Positions 7,273 to 17,230 are shown, counted from the stretch's first letter. The stretch is DNA of 64,000 bases from Burkholderia sp. L27(2015) (GCF_009765705.1 NZ_LMUX01000016.1:1-64000), one strand, 5' to 3'. The notes: generated by a model not told the origin, from the letters alone. Made by a program: numbers and translations.

Positions 7273-8595
7273 TTACTTACCCGGCTTACCGAAAAATTCC
7301 AGCGCGCGCCGCAGTTCCGGCGCATGGGCTGCGAAGGCCGCCAAGCTCACGCCGCACTGCGTCGCTTCCCACGCCTGCCGCAAGCTGGTGACGCCTGCTG
7401 CTGGCCCATCCGGATGCGCAAGAATGCCGCCCCCCGACATGAACAGCAAGTCGGTCGAACCGATCGCCTCGAAGGTGGCGGGCACCGTGCCGGCCCATTG
7501 GCCCGAGGAAAATGCCGGCATGACCGTATCGTCGACGCCCTCGCACAAGGGCGTCACGCAATCGCGGGCCGACGCAATCACCTCGGCGTTGTCCTGCGCG
7601 AACTTACCGTCCAGGCCATGCACGTGCATATGATCAACGCCAGCCAGGCGCCAGAGCGTCTGGTAAGCCTGAAACGACATCCCCAGCGCCGGGTCGCGCG
7701 ACATCATGCCGAAGCCGTTGCGGTGGGCGTGCAAGACCAACGGGGTACTACGCCGTAGCGACTGGATTGCAGAAAAACCGCACCAGTTGATGCTGGCCAT
7801 GACGCAACTGCCGCCTTCGCGTTCAACGAGTTCTGCATGACGGCGCATCGCATCGAGGTCATCGGTGATATTGAACGCCACCATGACGTGGCGCCCCGTG
7901 CGTTCTTGATAGCGACGCACTTGCGCCATCACCGCGGGCACGCGCTCGGCTAGCGGCGCCTGAGCGGGATCGGCACACACCTCGTCGTCCTTGATGAAAT
8001 TCACGCCCGCTTCGCACAGGCTGGCGACCAGCTCGGCGATCTGCTCGGTGGAGAGTCCGACGTTGGGTTTAATGATGGTGCCGATCAGCGGGCCGGTTTC
8101 CACCTGCGTGATCCGGCGCGTGCCGGCGATGCCGTGCCGCGGCATCTCGAAGCGGGCCCGGTAGGCCACCGGAAGCCGCATGGCCAGCAGGCGCATGCCC
8201 GTGACTTCGCCCAGATCGTAGAGATTGCCCGCGACCGTGGCGGCCAGCGTCGGCAAATTAGCGCCGATGTTCTCCACAGGAAATGACAGCGTCACCCGTG
8301 CGCGGTGCCAGGGGCCGCCGATGCGTTGCCGTTCGAGCCACGCATTGCTCAAGCTGGGCCGCAGTGCCGGTTCGAGCATTTCAATGCGTTCGACCTGGGC
8401 ACGGCTGCGCTCGCGCAGCGCATCGCTTTCACCGGCGACGCGCACAAAGGTGCCGCACGATTGCTCACCCGCCATCACCTCGGCCACTTTCGCCATGTCG
8501 AGCGGCGTCTCGACCAGGTAATCGGCTTCCAGGCGCTCGGCGTTTTGCAGCCGGTCCAAGGTTGCCAAGGCCGCCAAGGTTCCAGTAGCGCTCAT
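7273..8595 (-). CDS. RuBisCO-like protein (acid-sugar phosphate decarboxylase or transcarboxylase/hydrolase type)
   Basis: 440 residues with a complete RuBisCO large-subunit fold signature. GTIIKPNVGLS carries the Lys175 equivalent; NFIKDDE carries the carbamylated Lys and the metal-binding Asp and Glu. LVLHAHRNGFG and HVHGLDGKF supply the His and loop-6-like Lys. SSGQWAG and SGGGILAHPDGP form the phosphate sites. Since all metal and phosphate residues remain, it should enolise a phosphorylated ketose acid. Genes of this type next to DUF1537 kinases include OiaC and OiaX of D-apiose catabolism, acting on 3-oxo-isoapionate 4-phosphate; choosing between them is not possible by eye. The start at 8595 overlaps the upstream stop (ATGA), so translation is probably coupled. 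Confidence 0.82.
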   Translation of the reverse strand: MSATGTLAALATLDRLQNAERLEADYLVETPLDMAKVAEVMAGEQSCGTFVRVAGESDALRERSRAQVERIEMLEPALRPSLSNAWLERQRIGGPWHRARVTLSFPVENIGANLPTLAATVAGNLYDLGEVTGMRLLAMRLPVAYRARFEMPRHGIAGTRRITQVETGPLIGTIIKPNVGLSTEQIAELVASLCEAGVNFIKDDEVCADPAQAPLAERVPAVMAQVRRYQERTGRHVMVAFNITDDLDAMRRHAELVEREGGSCVMASINWCGFSAIQSLRRSTPLVLHAHRNGFGMMSRDPALGMSFQAYQTLWRLAGVDHMHVHGLDGKFAQDNAEVIASARDCVTPLCEGVDDTVMPAFSSGQWAGTVPATFEAIGSTDLLFMSGGGILAHPDGPAAGVTSLRQAWEATQCGVSLAAFAAHAPELRRALEFFGKPGK

Positions 8596-9131
8596 AAGGT
8601 ACTCAGGTCGGGGAACGGGCGGATCGGGTCGTGGCCATCCCAGCCCACCGATGCCGCGCGGATCATGTCGAACATCTTGCCCTTGGCGCCAGCCACTTCG
8701 GACAGCTCGATCACGGTGCCCGGATGGAACTCCGTATCGAAGTACACAAAGCGGCCATTCTTGCCCACTTCGCCGCTCATCGCGACTTTGAAACCTTGGC
8801 CTTCCAAGCGCGCCAGGTCCGCGTCGAAATCGGTGGTCCAATACGCATTGTGTTGCAGCCCGGTATGGCCGGCGCGCAGGAAATCGCGATACATCGAGGG
8901 CACATCGTTGCGTGTCTGGATCAGCTCAACTTGCAGCGGTCCCGAGTTGGCAAGCGCCACCGAGTTGTGCACCTCATACGATTGCCCACGGTAGGTGTAG
9001 TTCTCGACCGGCACCTTTTCTTTATAGAACCAGGGGCCTACGCCCAGCACACGGCTCCAGTAATCCATGGCGGCTTCGATATCGCGCACGACATAACCAG
9101 CCTGGCGAATTTCGCCAAAGTATCGACTCAT
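8592..9131 (-). CDS. VOC (glyoxalase/bleomycin resistance) superfamily protein
   Basis: 179 residues, one vicinal-oxygen-chelate module in two halves: GYVVRDIEAAMDYW starts the first beta-alpha-beta-beta-beta unit and TGLQHNAYWTTDFDADL the second. His in LQHNAYW and Glu in GTVIELSE are plausible metal ligands; the usual first-strand His is replaced around RQAGYVV. The closest types in layout are methylmalonyl-CoA epimerase-like and glyoxalase_4 proteins. It sits between the transporter and the RuBisCO-like gene in one operon and so probably isomerises, hydrates or oxidises a pathway intermediate. The reaction is unknown. Confidence 0.75.
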   Translation of the reverse strand: MSRYFGEIRQAGYVVRDIEAAMDYWSRVLGVGPWFYKEKVPVENYTYRGQSYEVHNSVALANSGPLQVELIQTRNDVPSMYRDFLRAGHTGLQHNAYWTTDFDADLARLEGQGFKVAMSGEVGKNGRFVYFDTEFHPGTVIELSEVAGAKGKMFDMIRAASVGWDGHDPIRPFPDLSTL

Positions 9132-9149
9132 GAGGGTTCTCCAGATTGA

Positions 9150-11033
9150 TTAAAGAAAGCCGGTCGAGATCCAGGGGATCGCTGCGATCGCGAGCAAGCC
9201 GAGCAGCAGTGCGCCCAGGTAGCCGCCGATATAGCGCATCCCGGCATCCGGACTGACGCGGCTGATGGCGCAGGCCGAGTAATAGCCGACGCCGAAGGGC
9301 GGGGAAAACAGGCCGACGCCCATCGATAGAATCACGACGATGGCGTAGTGGATTTCGTTGACGCCGACTTGCCGGGCAATCGGAAACAGCAACGGGCCGA
9401 ACAGCACGATCGCCGGAATGCCTTCCAGCACACTGCCCAGCATGATGAACACCACGATGGAAATCAGCAGGAAGCCCAGTGCGCCGCCCGGCATATTGCC
9501 GATCAGGTTCGCCAGGTCTTGCGAGAAACCCGATTGCGTGAGAGCCCAGGCCATCGAGGTGGCGCAACCGATGATGAAAATGATGGCGCCCGAAAGTGTC
9601 GCCGCTTGAACCAGCATTGGCCGCACGCGGCGCCAGTCGAATTTGCGATAAACCAGCAAGCCAATGACGACCGAATAAGCGATGCCTATGGTCGACACTT
9701 CAGTGGCCGTGGCGACTCCTTCGACTACCGCCGTGCGTATCACCACCGGCAACGCGAGCGCCGGCAGCGAGACGAGCAGCAGCCGGCCGATCTCCTTGCG
9801 CGCATAGCGTTTCACGCCGCTGAGGTCTTCGCTGCGGTTGCGCATCCAGACCACCGCGCACAGCAACACGGCCAGCAACATGCCGGGCAACAGACCCGCC
9901 GTGAAGAGCGCCGAAATCGATAGGCCCGTGACCGATCCTATGGTGATGAGCACGATGCTCGGCGGGATGGTTTCGCTCTGCGCGCCCGTGGTGGCCAACA
10001 GCGCCACCAGATCGCCTTCCTTGGCGCCGCGCTGTTTCATCTCGGGGAACAGTACTGGAGCGATCGCGGCCATATCTGCGACCTTCGAGCCCGAGATGCC
10101 CGACACCAGATACATCGCGCCGATCAGCACATACGACAGGCCGCCGTGCAGATGACCGACGAGGCTGGCGAGGAACTGGATCATCGCGCGCGCCATGCCG
10201 GTCATTTCGATCAGCAGCCCCAGAAACACGAACAAGGGCACGGCCAGCAGCACCAGGTGCGACATCCCTTCATCCATTCTGCCGACGATGATTTCGAGCG
10301 GCGTGAAGGTTGTTAGCCCCAGATAACCGAAGGTGGCGAGCGCAAACGAGAACGCGATCGGCACGCCGGAAAACACGCAGCAAGCGACGATGCCGACGAA
10401 AAAGATCACCAGATTGATTTTGCCCAGACCGGCAAACCACGGCCCGGCCGCGACGATGCCGCCGACCAGCAGCGCCGTGAGCAACAACGCCGCCACGATA
10501 TGGCGCGGCCGGCCAACGGTGAGCAGACGCAAGACGCCGAGCGTGAGCATCAGCAAGACACCTACGGGCAACGCGAGCGCATGCCACGCGTTGCTGATCT
10601 CCAGCGCGGGCGTGAGGATGGCGGCTTCCCCGCTTGCATAGTCGAACGCCGGCGCGATGACCAACAACAGGAACGCCAGCGACGCGCACAGTGAGACCGT
10701 TTCCATCAACACCTGAGTGCCGGGCGCGCAACGCGAGACCAGCGCCGTCATGCGCATGTGTTCGCCGCGTCGCAAAGCCAGCGCTGCACCGAACATCGAC
10801 AGCCAGAGGAACATCATGCTGGCCAGCTCGTCGGACCAGACCAGCGGTTGTTGGAAGACGTAACGGCTCACTACGCCAGCCAGCAGTACACCGATTTCAG
10901 CCAGCAGCAGCAAGGCCGCACCGCTTTCGATTGCGACTGTCAGGCCGCGATCGAGGTGGCCCAGCCAGCGCCGCAGGCCGTGAGTGGCCGGGAGCGCTGC
11001 CGGGGGCGAAACGGTATAGATGGGATTAGACAT
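9150..11033 (-). CDS. TRAP transporter permease, fused small (DctQ) and large (DctM) subunits
   Basis: 627 residues, inner-membrane protein. About the first 190 residues form the four-helix DctQ-like domain, with the family motif VFQQPLVWSDELA. A linking helix follows, then the long DctM-like domain with many hydrophobic helices, including the conserved SGISGSKVADMAAIAPV and ATTGAQSETIPPS segments. Fused QM permeases are known from sialic acid and other TRAP systems. Together with the binding protein upstream it imports a carboxylate, most likely the acid sugar consumed by the downstream enzymes, driven by a sodium or proton gradient. Confidence 0.93.
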   Translation of the reverse strand: MSNPIYTVSPPAALPATHGLRRWLGHLDRGLTVAIESGAALLLLAEIGVLLAGVVSRYVFQQPLVWSDELASMMFLWLSMFGAALALRRGEHMRMTALVSRCAPGTQVLMETVSLCASLAFLLLVIAPAFDYASGEAAILTPALEISNAWHALALPVGVLLMLTLGVLRLLTVGRPRHIVAALLLTALLVGGIVAAGPWFAGLGKINLVIFFVGIVACCVFSGVPIAFSFALATFGYLGLTTFTPLEIIVGRMDEGMSHLVLLAVPLFVFLGLLIEMTGMARAMIQFLASLVGHLHGGLSYVLIGAMYLVSGISGSKVADMAAIAPVLFPEMKQRGAKEGDLVALLATTGAQSETIPPSIVLITIGSVTGLSISALFTAGLLPGMLLAVLLCAVVWMRNRSEDLSGVKRYARKEIGRLLLVSLPALALPVVIRTAVVEGVATATEVSTIGIAYSVVIGLLVYRKFDWRRVRPMLVQAATLSGAIIFIIGCATSMAWALTQSGFSQDLANLIGNMPGGALGFLLISIVVFIMLGSVLEGIPAIVLFGPLLFPIARQVGVNEIHYAIVVILSMGVGLFSPPFGVGYYSACAISRVSPDAGMRYIGGYLGALLLGLLAIAAIPWISTGFL

Positions 11034-11085
11034 AGCGACGGATCTGCCGGGTGGGGTGGCTCAAGCAAGTGGCTTAGGCGCTGGC

Positions 11086-12126
11086 TCAGGCGAGTTTGCC
11101 GACCGACTGCTCGAGCAGGCCCCACGCTTGCGCACCGAAGCGGCCTTGCCATTCCTTGTAGAAGCCTGAGCTGCGCAACGCCGCGCGGAACGAGTCGGGC
11201 GCGGGACGGTTGATGACGAGTCCCTTGCTTTGCAGATCGGCGACGGCCGCATCGTTGAGCTTGCGCACGTCGTCGCGCTGCTTGAGCGCCGCTTCGTTGA
11301 ACGCGCCCGAGACGATCGCTTGCAGATCCGGCGAAAGACGGCCCCAGGCACGCGGGTTGAGCACGAACCAGAAGCCGTCCCAGATGTGGTTGGTCAGCGA
11401 ACAATACTTCTGCACCTCATACAACTTCGCGACTTGCACGATGGGTAGCGGATTTTCCTGTGCATCGACGATGTGCGTTTGCAGCGCAGTGTAGACCTCG
11501 CTGAACTGCAGGCTGGTCGGCGAGGCGCCCAAGCCTTTGAACATATCGATACTCAAGGGGCTGACCGGCACGCGGATCTTCAGGCCCTTCATGCTCTGTG
11601 CGTCGGTGATCGGCCTGTTGCCCGTGGTGGTCTGGCGAAAGCCGTTGTCCCACATGCGCTCGAACGTTTCGAGGCCGGCCTTGGACAGCGTGGCACGCAC
11701 CAATGCGCCGAGCTTGCCGTCCATCGCGCCCCACACCTGGTTGTAATCGCTGAAGGCGAAGCCGACCGCGTTGATCGCGGCCACCGGAGCCAGGGTCGAG
11801 ACGACCAGCGCGGAGGGCGTGAACATCTCGATGCCGCCGCTTCTGACCTGCGAGAGCATGTCGGTGTCACCGCCGAGCTGGTTGTTCGGGAAAATGTTGA
11901 TCGCGACGCGGCCTTTGGTCTGCTCGAGAATCTTGTTTGCAGCTTCCTGCGAGCGCACGTTAAGCGGATGCGTCACCGGCAGGTTGTTGCCGTACTTCAT
12001 GACGAATTCGGGGGTCGCGGCTTTGACGATGGCGGGGAACCCTAATGTTCCCAACGCCCCGACCGCCCCGATCGCGGGGCCGGCGGCGAGGGCGCGCAAA
12101 ACGGCACGTCTTGAGAGATTGGTCAT
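11086..12126 (-). CDS. TRAP transporter solute-binding protein (DctP family)
   Basis: 346 residues. A twin-arginine signal (LSRRAVLRALAAG) starts near residue 4, suggesting export in folded form. The mature part shows DctP-family segments: GNNLPVTHPLN, the LGGDTDMLSQVRSGGIEM region and LKIRVPVSP, which carries the conserved Arg that binds the ligand carboxylate. ATG at 12126 is chosen because GGAG lies six bases upstream; two upstream in-frame ATGs lack this. First gene of the TRAP/VOC/RuBisCO-like/kinase operon, divergent from a LacI-family gene. Confidence 0.9.
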   Translation of the reverse strand: MTNLSRRAVLRALAAGPAIGAVGALGTLGFPAIVKAATPEFVMKYGNNLPVTHPLNVRSQEAANKILEQTKGRVAINIFPNNQLGGDTDMLSQVRSGGIEMFTPSALVVSTLAPVAAINAVGFAFSDYNQVWGAMDGKLGALVRATLSKAGLETFERMWDNGFRQTTTGNRPITDAQSMKGLKIRVPVSPLSIDMFKGLGASPTSLQFSEVYTALQTHIVDAQENPLPIVQVAKLYEVQKYCSLTNHIWDGFWFVLNPRAWGRLSPDLQAIVSGAFNEAALKQRDDVRKLNDAAVADLQSKGLVINRPAPDSFRAALRSSGFYKEWQGRFGAQAWGLLEQSVGKLA

Positions 12127-12290
12127 GCTGGTCTCCATTCTTATAATGATGGACAATTGATGTCCCATCAAATTGTTTTTTTGATGCAAACTGTTGTTTC
12201 AGTTGGCGAGTATTAGCGTAGGTCTGCGAGCGGTTGATTGTCAAACGCGAATATTGATGGTTTTTGATGTGTTCTATGAAGTGGCCTGCC
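12127..12290. promoter_or_regulatory. Divergent promoter region of the catabolic operon and its LacI regulator
   Basis: The 164 bases between the two divergent starts are AT-rich. A short inverted repeat GGACA-attga-TGTCC lies at about 12151-12165, close to the dctP start, and is a possible operator. It lacks the central CG typical of many LacI operators, so the assignment is weak. Confidence 0.35.
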
Positions 12291-13349
12291 ATGTCCGATT
12301 TTTTGCCTGAAGCTGCGGTTGCGCGCGCCCGTATCGTCGATCTGGCGCGTAGCGCCGGTGTGTCGACCGCGACCGTGGACAGAGTGCTCAATGGCCGCAG
12401 CGGCGTGCGTCCGCAGACTGCCCAGCGGGTATTGAAAGTGGCGTCCGAGCTGGGCTATTTGTCCGAGCAGGATGCGCGCACCAGTAGCAGCGCGCAGCGG
12501 ACCATGCATCTGACGTTCCTGCTGCCGGGCGGCAATAACCGTTATCTGCGAATGTTGGGCGACTACATCGACTGTGCGGACGAGGCATGGGCGCCGTTCC
12601 CGGTCAAATGCCGCACGCAATTCGTCGAGAGTTTCAATCCCGCGGAATTGGCGCAGCGCTTATTGCACTGTGGGCAACGTTCCGATGGGGTGGTGTTGAT
12701 GGCACTCGAAGATCCCTTGGTGCGCGATGCGGTGAACACCTTGGCCGACCAGGGCGTGCCGGTATTGACGATGATTTCGGATTTGTCGAATGCCCGGCGC
12801 CGCGCTTATGTGGGGATCGACAACCGCGCGGCGGGGCGCACGGCCGGGTTGTTGCTGGGGCGTTTCATGGGGCCGCGCCCGAGCGGCAAGATCGCCATGA
12901 TTGCGGGCAGCTTGAATTATCGCGGCCATGAGGAGCGTGAGATCGGGTTTTTGCACTTGATCGAATCGAATTTTCCCGCCATCCATGTGCTTGGGCTGCG
13001 CCAGGGGCAGGACGACAGTGAGCGAAATTACGAGCAAACGCGTCATCTGTTAGAGCAACATCCCGATCTGGCGGGCATCTATAGCTGTGGTGGTGGCACC
13101 GACGGCATCGCGCGCGCCATCAACGAAATTCGCCATGAGCAGAAGATCCTGTTCATCGGGCACGGACTCACGCCCGATACGCGAGCACTGCTGATCGATG
13201 GCACGCTGGACGCATTGATCACGCAAACGCCTCAGGCGATGGTGGGCAACTGTGTAAAGATCTTCCGCAATATCCGCGAGAAGAGGGATCCGCTGGATCG
13301 GGTCAAGCCGGTCCAGTTCAGTATCGTGTTGCGGGAGAATTTGCCCTGA
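12291..13349 (+). CDS. LacI-family transcriptional regulator of the acid-sugar locus
   Basis: About 352 residues. A LacI helix-turn-helix starts near residue 14: RIVDLARSAGVSTATVDRVLNG (shown in part as SAGVSTATVDRVLNG) with the hinge helix following. The rest is a periplasmic-binding-like effector domain (GKIAMIAGSLNYRGHEER, IYSCGGGTDGIARAI) of the RbsB/XylF sugar type. Start choice is uncertain: ATGs at 12267, 12276 and 12291 are in frame and none has a strong ribosome site. Divergent to the TRAP operon, so most likely its repressor, released by the transported sugar acid or an intermediate. Confidence 0.85.
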   Translation: MSDFLPEAAVARARIVDLARSAGVSTATVDRVLNGRSGVRPQTAQRVLKVASELGYLSEQDARTSSSAQRTMHLTFLLPGGNNRYLRMLGDYIDCADEAWAPFPVKCRTQFVESFNPAELAQRLLHCGQRSDGVVLMALEDPLVRDAVNTLADQGVPVLTMISDLSNARRRAYVGIDNRAAGRTAGLLLGRFMGPRPSGKIAMIAGSLNYRGHEEREIGFLHLIESNFPAIHVLGLRQGQDDSERNYEQTRHLLEQHPDLAGIYSCGGGTDGIARAINEIRHEQKILFIGHGLTPDTRALLIDGTLDALITQTPQAMVGNCVKIFRNIREKRDPLDRVKPVQFSIVLRENLP

Positions 13350-13366
13350 GTCGGCGACGAGTGGGC

Positions 13367-13403
13367 AACATCAGGGGCCGCCGACGTGGCAGCCCCTGAT
13401 GTT
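13367..13403. terminator. Hairpin between convergent lacI-type gene and fbp
   Basis: Perfect 12-base arms AACATCAGGGGC (13367-13378) and GCCCCTGATGTT (13392-13403) with a 13-base loop, placed between the two convergent stops. No long T-run follows on either strand, so it may work as a weak bidirectional terminator or as an RNA-end stabiliser. Confidence 0.55.
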
Positions 13404-13422
13404 CACCTGTGCTAGCTTGTGC

Positions 13423-14436
13423 TTACTTGTGTTCGAGGTGGTAGCGGGTGACGCGATCCACTTCGTTTTTCGAACCCAGCAATACGGCGACGCGCTCGTG
13501 CAGTTTGGTCGGCTGGATGTCGAGTATGCGTTTCTCGCCATTGGTTGCCGCGCCGCCGGCCTGCTCGACGATGAACGCCATGGGATTGGCCTCATACATC
13601 AAGCGCAGCTTGCCCGGCTTGCCCGGGTCGCGCTTATCCGCCGGGTACATGAAGATGCCGCCGCGGTTCAGGATGCGATGCACGTCGGCTACCATGGACG
13701 CGATCCAGCGCATGTTGAAATCCTGCTGGCGCGGGCCGTCCTTGCCGGCGATCAGTTCGTCCACATAGCGCGTGATCGGCGGATACCAATGGCGCGCATT
13801 CGACGCGTTGATCGCGTATTCGCGCGTTTCCACGGGGATCCGGATATCGCTTTGCGTGAGCACCCACGAGCCCATTTCACGATCGAGCGTAAAGCAGTTG
13901 ACGCCGTGGCCGGTGGTCAGCACCAGCACGGTTTGCGGACCATACACGGCGTAACCGGCGGCGACTTGCTGCGTGCCGGGTTGCAGGAACGATTGTTCGG
14001 TCGGCTCGACACCGTCCGGGCAGCGCAGCACCGAGAAAATGGTGCCGATCGAGACGTTGACGTCGATGTTCGATGAGCCGTCCAGCGGATCGAACATCAG
14101 CAGGTACTGGCCTTTCGGATAGCGGTTCGGAATCGGGTGGATCTCTTCGAGCTCTTCGGACGCCATCGCGGCGAGGTTGCCGCCCCATTCATTGGCTTCG
14201 AGGATGATTTCGTTGGAGATCACGTCGAGCTTTTTCTGTACTTCGCCTTGCACGTTTTCGGTATTGGCCGAACCGAGCATGCCGCCCAGGGCGCCTTTGC
14301 CGACGTAGAAGCCGATCATCTTGCAGGCACGCGCGACGACCTCGATCAACAGGCGCAAGTCGGCCGGGATGTTATTTGTTTCGCGCTGCTGCTCGATCAA
14401 GTACTGCGTGAGGGTGGTACGGCGATGCATCTGCAT
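13423..14436 (-). CDS. fbp: Fructose-1,6-bisphosphatase, class I
   Basis: 337 residues, cytoplasmic gluconeogenic and Calvin-type phosphatase. The metal-binding segment [20 protein letters not shown] (shown here in part: [10 protein letters not shown]) and the substrate-binding end [20 protein letters not shown] (part: [15 protein letters not shown]) are complete, as is the early SEELEEIHP acid pair. ATG at 14436 was chosen because GGAG is six bases upstream and gives the length typical for Burkholderia FBPase; an in-frame ATG further upstream at 14460 lacks this. It lies downstream of pepN in the same direction. Confidence 0.96.
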   Translation of the reverse strand: MQMHRRTTLTQYLIEQQRETNNIPADLRLLIEVVARACKMIGFYVGKGALGGMLGSANTENVQGEVQKKLDVISNEIILEANEWGGNLAAMASEELEEIHPIPNRYPKGQYLLMFDPLDGSSNIDVNVSIGTIFSVLRCPDGVEPTEQSFLQPGTQQVAAGYAVYGPQTVLVLTTGHGVNCFTLDREMGSWVLTQSDIRIPVETREYAINASNARHWYPPITRYVDELIAGKDGPRQQDFNMRWIASMVADVHRILNRGGIFMYPADKRDPGKPGKLRLMYEANPMAFIVEQAGGAATNGEKRILDIQPTKLHERVAVLLGSKNEVDRVTRYHLEHK

Positions 14437-14524
14437 GGAGCGCTCCGGGATATTCGACAATGGTTCGATTTTACATCGTGGCGGCGCTTAAGCGGCAAAT
14501 GAGCGGCAAATGTCGTACGTTGAT

Positions 14525-17230
14525 TCAAGCCAAAGCCTTATCGATAATCTCCAGCACATCCTTCGACTTCGCCTGTGCTCGCACATTGGCCAGTGCAGCA
14601 CGCATAGGCTCACGCAGCGCCGGCACAAACTTGCGCCAGCGTTCCAGCGCGCGCGCAAGGCGAGCCGCTACCTGCGGATTGAGCGCGTCGAGCGCGATCA
14701 CCTGCTCGGCCCAGAATGCATAACCTGAACCGTCGACCGCATGGAACTGCGCGGGGTTTCCCGAGCAGAAACTGAAGATCAACGAGCGTGCACGGTTCGG
14801 ATTACGCAGCGTGAAGGCCGGGTGCTGCATCAATTCGCGCACCGTATCGATGATGCGCTCGCCCGCGTTGCCACGTCGCACGGCCTGCAGCGCAAACCAC
14901 TTGTCGATCACCAGCGGATCTTTCTCGAAGCGGCTGTAGAAATGCGCCAGCGCTTGTGCCGCGGCCGCGCCGCCAGCCTGCAGCAGCGCTGTCAGCGCGG
15001 CCGAGCGGTCGGTCATATTGTTCGCCTGGTCGTACTGGCTTTGCGCGAGCGCGCTGACTTGCGCGTCGTCGAGTTCACTCAGATAGGACAACGCGAGATT
15101 TTTCAGCGCACGCTGACCCGCGTCCGCGGCGCTCGGTTGATACGGGCCCGGCGTCTGATGCGTGTGGTAGATGTCGATCAGGTCGTCACGCAGCAGCGTA
15201 GCCAGCCGGACGCGGAAAAAGCGCCGCGCGGCATGCACTGCGGCGGGATCCGCCACCTCCATCTGCTCGGCCAGATAACTCTCGGACGGCAGCATCAGCG
15301 CTTGCTCTCGAAATGCCGGTGACAGGCTTTCGTCGCGCAGCACTCGACCGAAAGCTTCGATCACGGTATCGGCGAGTTGTAGCGGCCGACCGGCGGCAGC
15401 CGCCTGCGCCAACGCCAGCAGTTCCTGTGAGGCCAGTCGCTGACCGGCTTCCCAGCGGTTGAACGGGTCGCTGTCGTGTGCCAGCAGGAATGCCAGTTCC
15501 TCGACGCTGTAGTCGTACTCGACGATCACCGGCGCCGAGAAATCGCGCAACAGCGAAGGCAGCGGCTTTTGTGCGACGTTGATAAAGGTGAAACTTTGCT
15601 CGCCGGCGTTGAACTCAAGAATACGCGTCGTGCCGTGTGGCGCACTTTCGCCCGCAAGCTGCAAGGGCAGATCGTGGCCATCGGCGCCAACCAGGCCCAG
15701 CGCGAAGGGGATCAGCATGGGTTGCGCTTTTGCGTGCGCGTTTGCGTCATCAGGCAGCGACTGCGCGAGTTGCAGCGTGAGCGTGCGCGCCGCCGGATCG
15801 TAGACCGTATGCGCTCGCACGCGCGGTGTGCCGGACTGGTCGTACCAACGTTCGAACTGCGCCAGATCGCGCTGGTTCGCATCGGCCATCGCGCCGCGGA
15901 AGTCATCGCAGGTAACGGCCGCGCCATCATGGCGTTTGAAGTACAAATCCATGCCGCGGCGAAAGCCGTCGCGGCCGAACAAGGTCTGGTACATCCGCAC
16001 CACTTCGGCGCCTTTCTCGTAGACGGTCACGGTGTAGAAGTTACTGATTTCCACGTAGCTTTCAGGGCGCACGGGATGCGCCATTGGGCCCGAGTCCTCG
16101 GCGAACTGCATCTGGCGCAGCACGCGTACGTCGTCGATGCGCTTGGTGGCACGGCTGCTGACGTCGCTGCTGGCGGCGCCCGCGGAAGTGCCGTCGTCGA
16201 TGGCGCCCCGGCTCGCCATATCCGCTGAAAATTCCTGATCGCGAAACACGGTCAGACCTTCTTTCAGGCTCAACTGAAACCAGTCACGGCAGGTCACGCG
16301 ATTGCCGGTCCAGTTATGGAAATACTCGTGACCGACCACGGCCTCGATATTCGCGTAATCGGTGTCGGTCGCAGTTTCGGGGTTCGCCAACACATAACGC
16401 GTGTTGAAAATATTCAAACCCTTGTTTTCCATCGCACCCATATTGAAGTCGCCGACCGCAACGATCATAAAGCGCTCCAGGTCGAGCTCGAGGCCGAAGC
16501 GCCGCTCGTCCCATTCGAGCGCGTGAATGAGGGAGTCCATCGCATGACGCGTCTTGTCGAGATCCTGAGGCTCGACCCACACTTGCAGCAATTTGCTCTT
16601 GCCCGAGCCGGTCGTGAAATGTTCTTCCAACGCGACCAGCTTGCCGGCCACCAGGGCGAACAAGTAGCTGGGCTTGGCGAACGGATCCTCCCATTTTGCG
16701 AAATGACGCCCATCAGGCAAATCGCCTTGTTCGATCAAGTTGCCGTTGGAAAGCAGCACCGGGTATTCGGCTTTGTCGGCGCGCAGTGTCACGACGTAGC
16801 TGGCCATCACGTCAGGACGGTCGAGGAAGTACGTGATGCGGCGAAAGCCTTCCGCTTCACATTGCGTGAAGAAGTTGCCGCTCGACACATACAAGCCCAT
16901 CAAGGTAGTGTTGCTCGCCGGCAGGCAATGGTTGACCACGGTCAATTCGAACCGGTCGGGCACACCCTGCACGCTCAAGTGGTCCGCGCTCGCCTGGACA
17001 TGGGCGTACGGTTTGCCGTCCAGCGCAGCGCTGACGAATTCCAGGCTGTCGCCCAGCAACTCGAACGCATCGCTGTGCGGCGCATCGGGATTGCGGCGCA
17101 CTTGCATGCGGTTGGTCACCACGGTTTTTTCCGCTGCCAGGTCAAATTCCAGAGCCACGGAGTCGATGAGAAAGGCCGGCGGGGTGTAGTCGGCGCGGCG
17201 AATTACGTTGGACGCTACAGTATTCGACAT
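14525..17230 (-). CDS. pepN: Aminopeptidase N (M1 zinc metallopeptidase)
   Basis: 901 residues, the expected length for bacterial PepN. GAMENKGLN at 265-273 is the exopeptidase motif. HEYFHNW at 301-307, with Glu in SLKEGLTVFRDQ about 20 residues later, is the HEXXH...E zinc site. The long helical C-terminal domain is complete to the final IIDKALA. Cytoplasmic enzyme that removes N-terminal residues from peptides. An Ala/Ser-rich insert follows the zinc site near residue 340 (DDGTSAGAASSDVSSRATKR in sequence), a local oddity. Confidence 0.96.
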   Translation of the reverse strand: MSNTVASNVIRRADYTPPAFLIDSVALEFDLAAEKTVVTNRMQVRRNPDAPHSDAFELLGDSLEFVSAALDGKPYAHVQASADHLSVQGVPDRFELTVVNHCLPASNTTLMGLYVSSGNFFTQCEAEGFRRITYFLDRPDVMASYVVTLRADKAEYPVLLSNGNLIEQGDLPDGRHFAKWEDPFAKPSYLFALVAGKLVALEEHFTTGSGKSKLLQVWVEPQDLDKTRHAMDSLIHALEWDERRFGLELDLERFMIVAVGDFNMGAMENKGLNIFNTRYVLANPETATDTDYANIEAVVGHEYFHNWTGNRVTCRDWFQLSLKEGLTVFRDQEFSADMASRGAIDDGTSAGAASSDVSSRATKRIDDVRVLRQMQFAEDSGPMAHPVRPESYVEISNFYTVTVYEKGAEVVRMYQTLFGRDGFRRGMDLYFKRHDGAAVTCDDFRGAMADANQRDLAQFERWYDQSGTPRVRAHTVYDPAARTLTLQLAQSLPDDANAHAKAQPMLIPFALGLVGADGHDLPLQLAGESAPHGTTRILEFNAGEQSFTFINVAQKPLPSLLRDFSAPVIVEYDYSVEELAFLLAHDSDPFNRWEAGQRLASQELLALAQAAAAGRPLQLADTVIEAFGRVLRDESLSPAFREQALMLPSESYLAEQMEVADPAAVHAARRFFRVRLATLLRDDLIDIYHTHQTPGPYQPSAADAGQRALKNLALSYLSELDDAQVSALAQSQYDQANNMTDRSAALTALLQAGGAAAAQALAHFYSRFEKDPLVIDKWFALQAVRRGNAGERIIDTVRELMQHPAFTLRNPNRARSLIFSFCSGNPAQFHAVDGSGYAFWAEQVIALDALNPQVAARLARALERWRKFVPALREPMRAALANVRAQAKSKDVLEIIDKALA

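Noticed and set aside
8596-8841. N-terminal extension of the RuBisCO-like gene
   Set aside because: It overlaps the VOC gene on the same strand in another frame; the ATGA overlap at 8592-8595 gives a better start.
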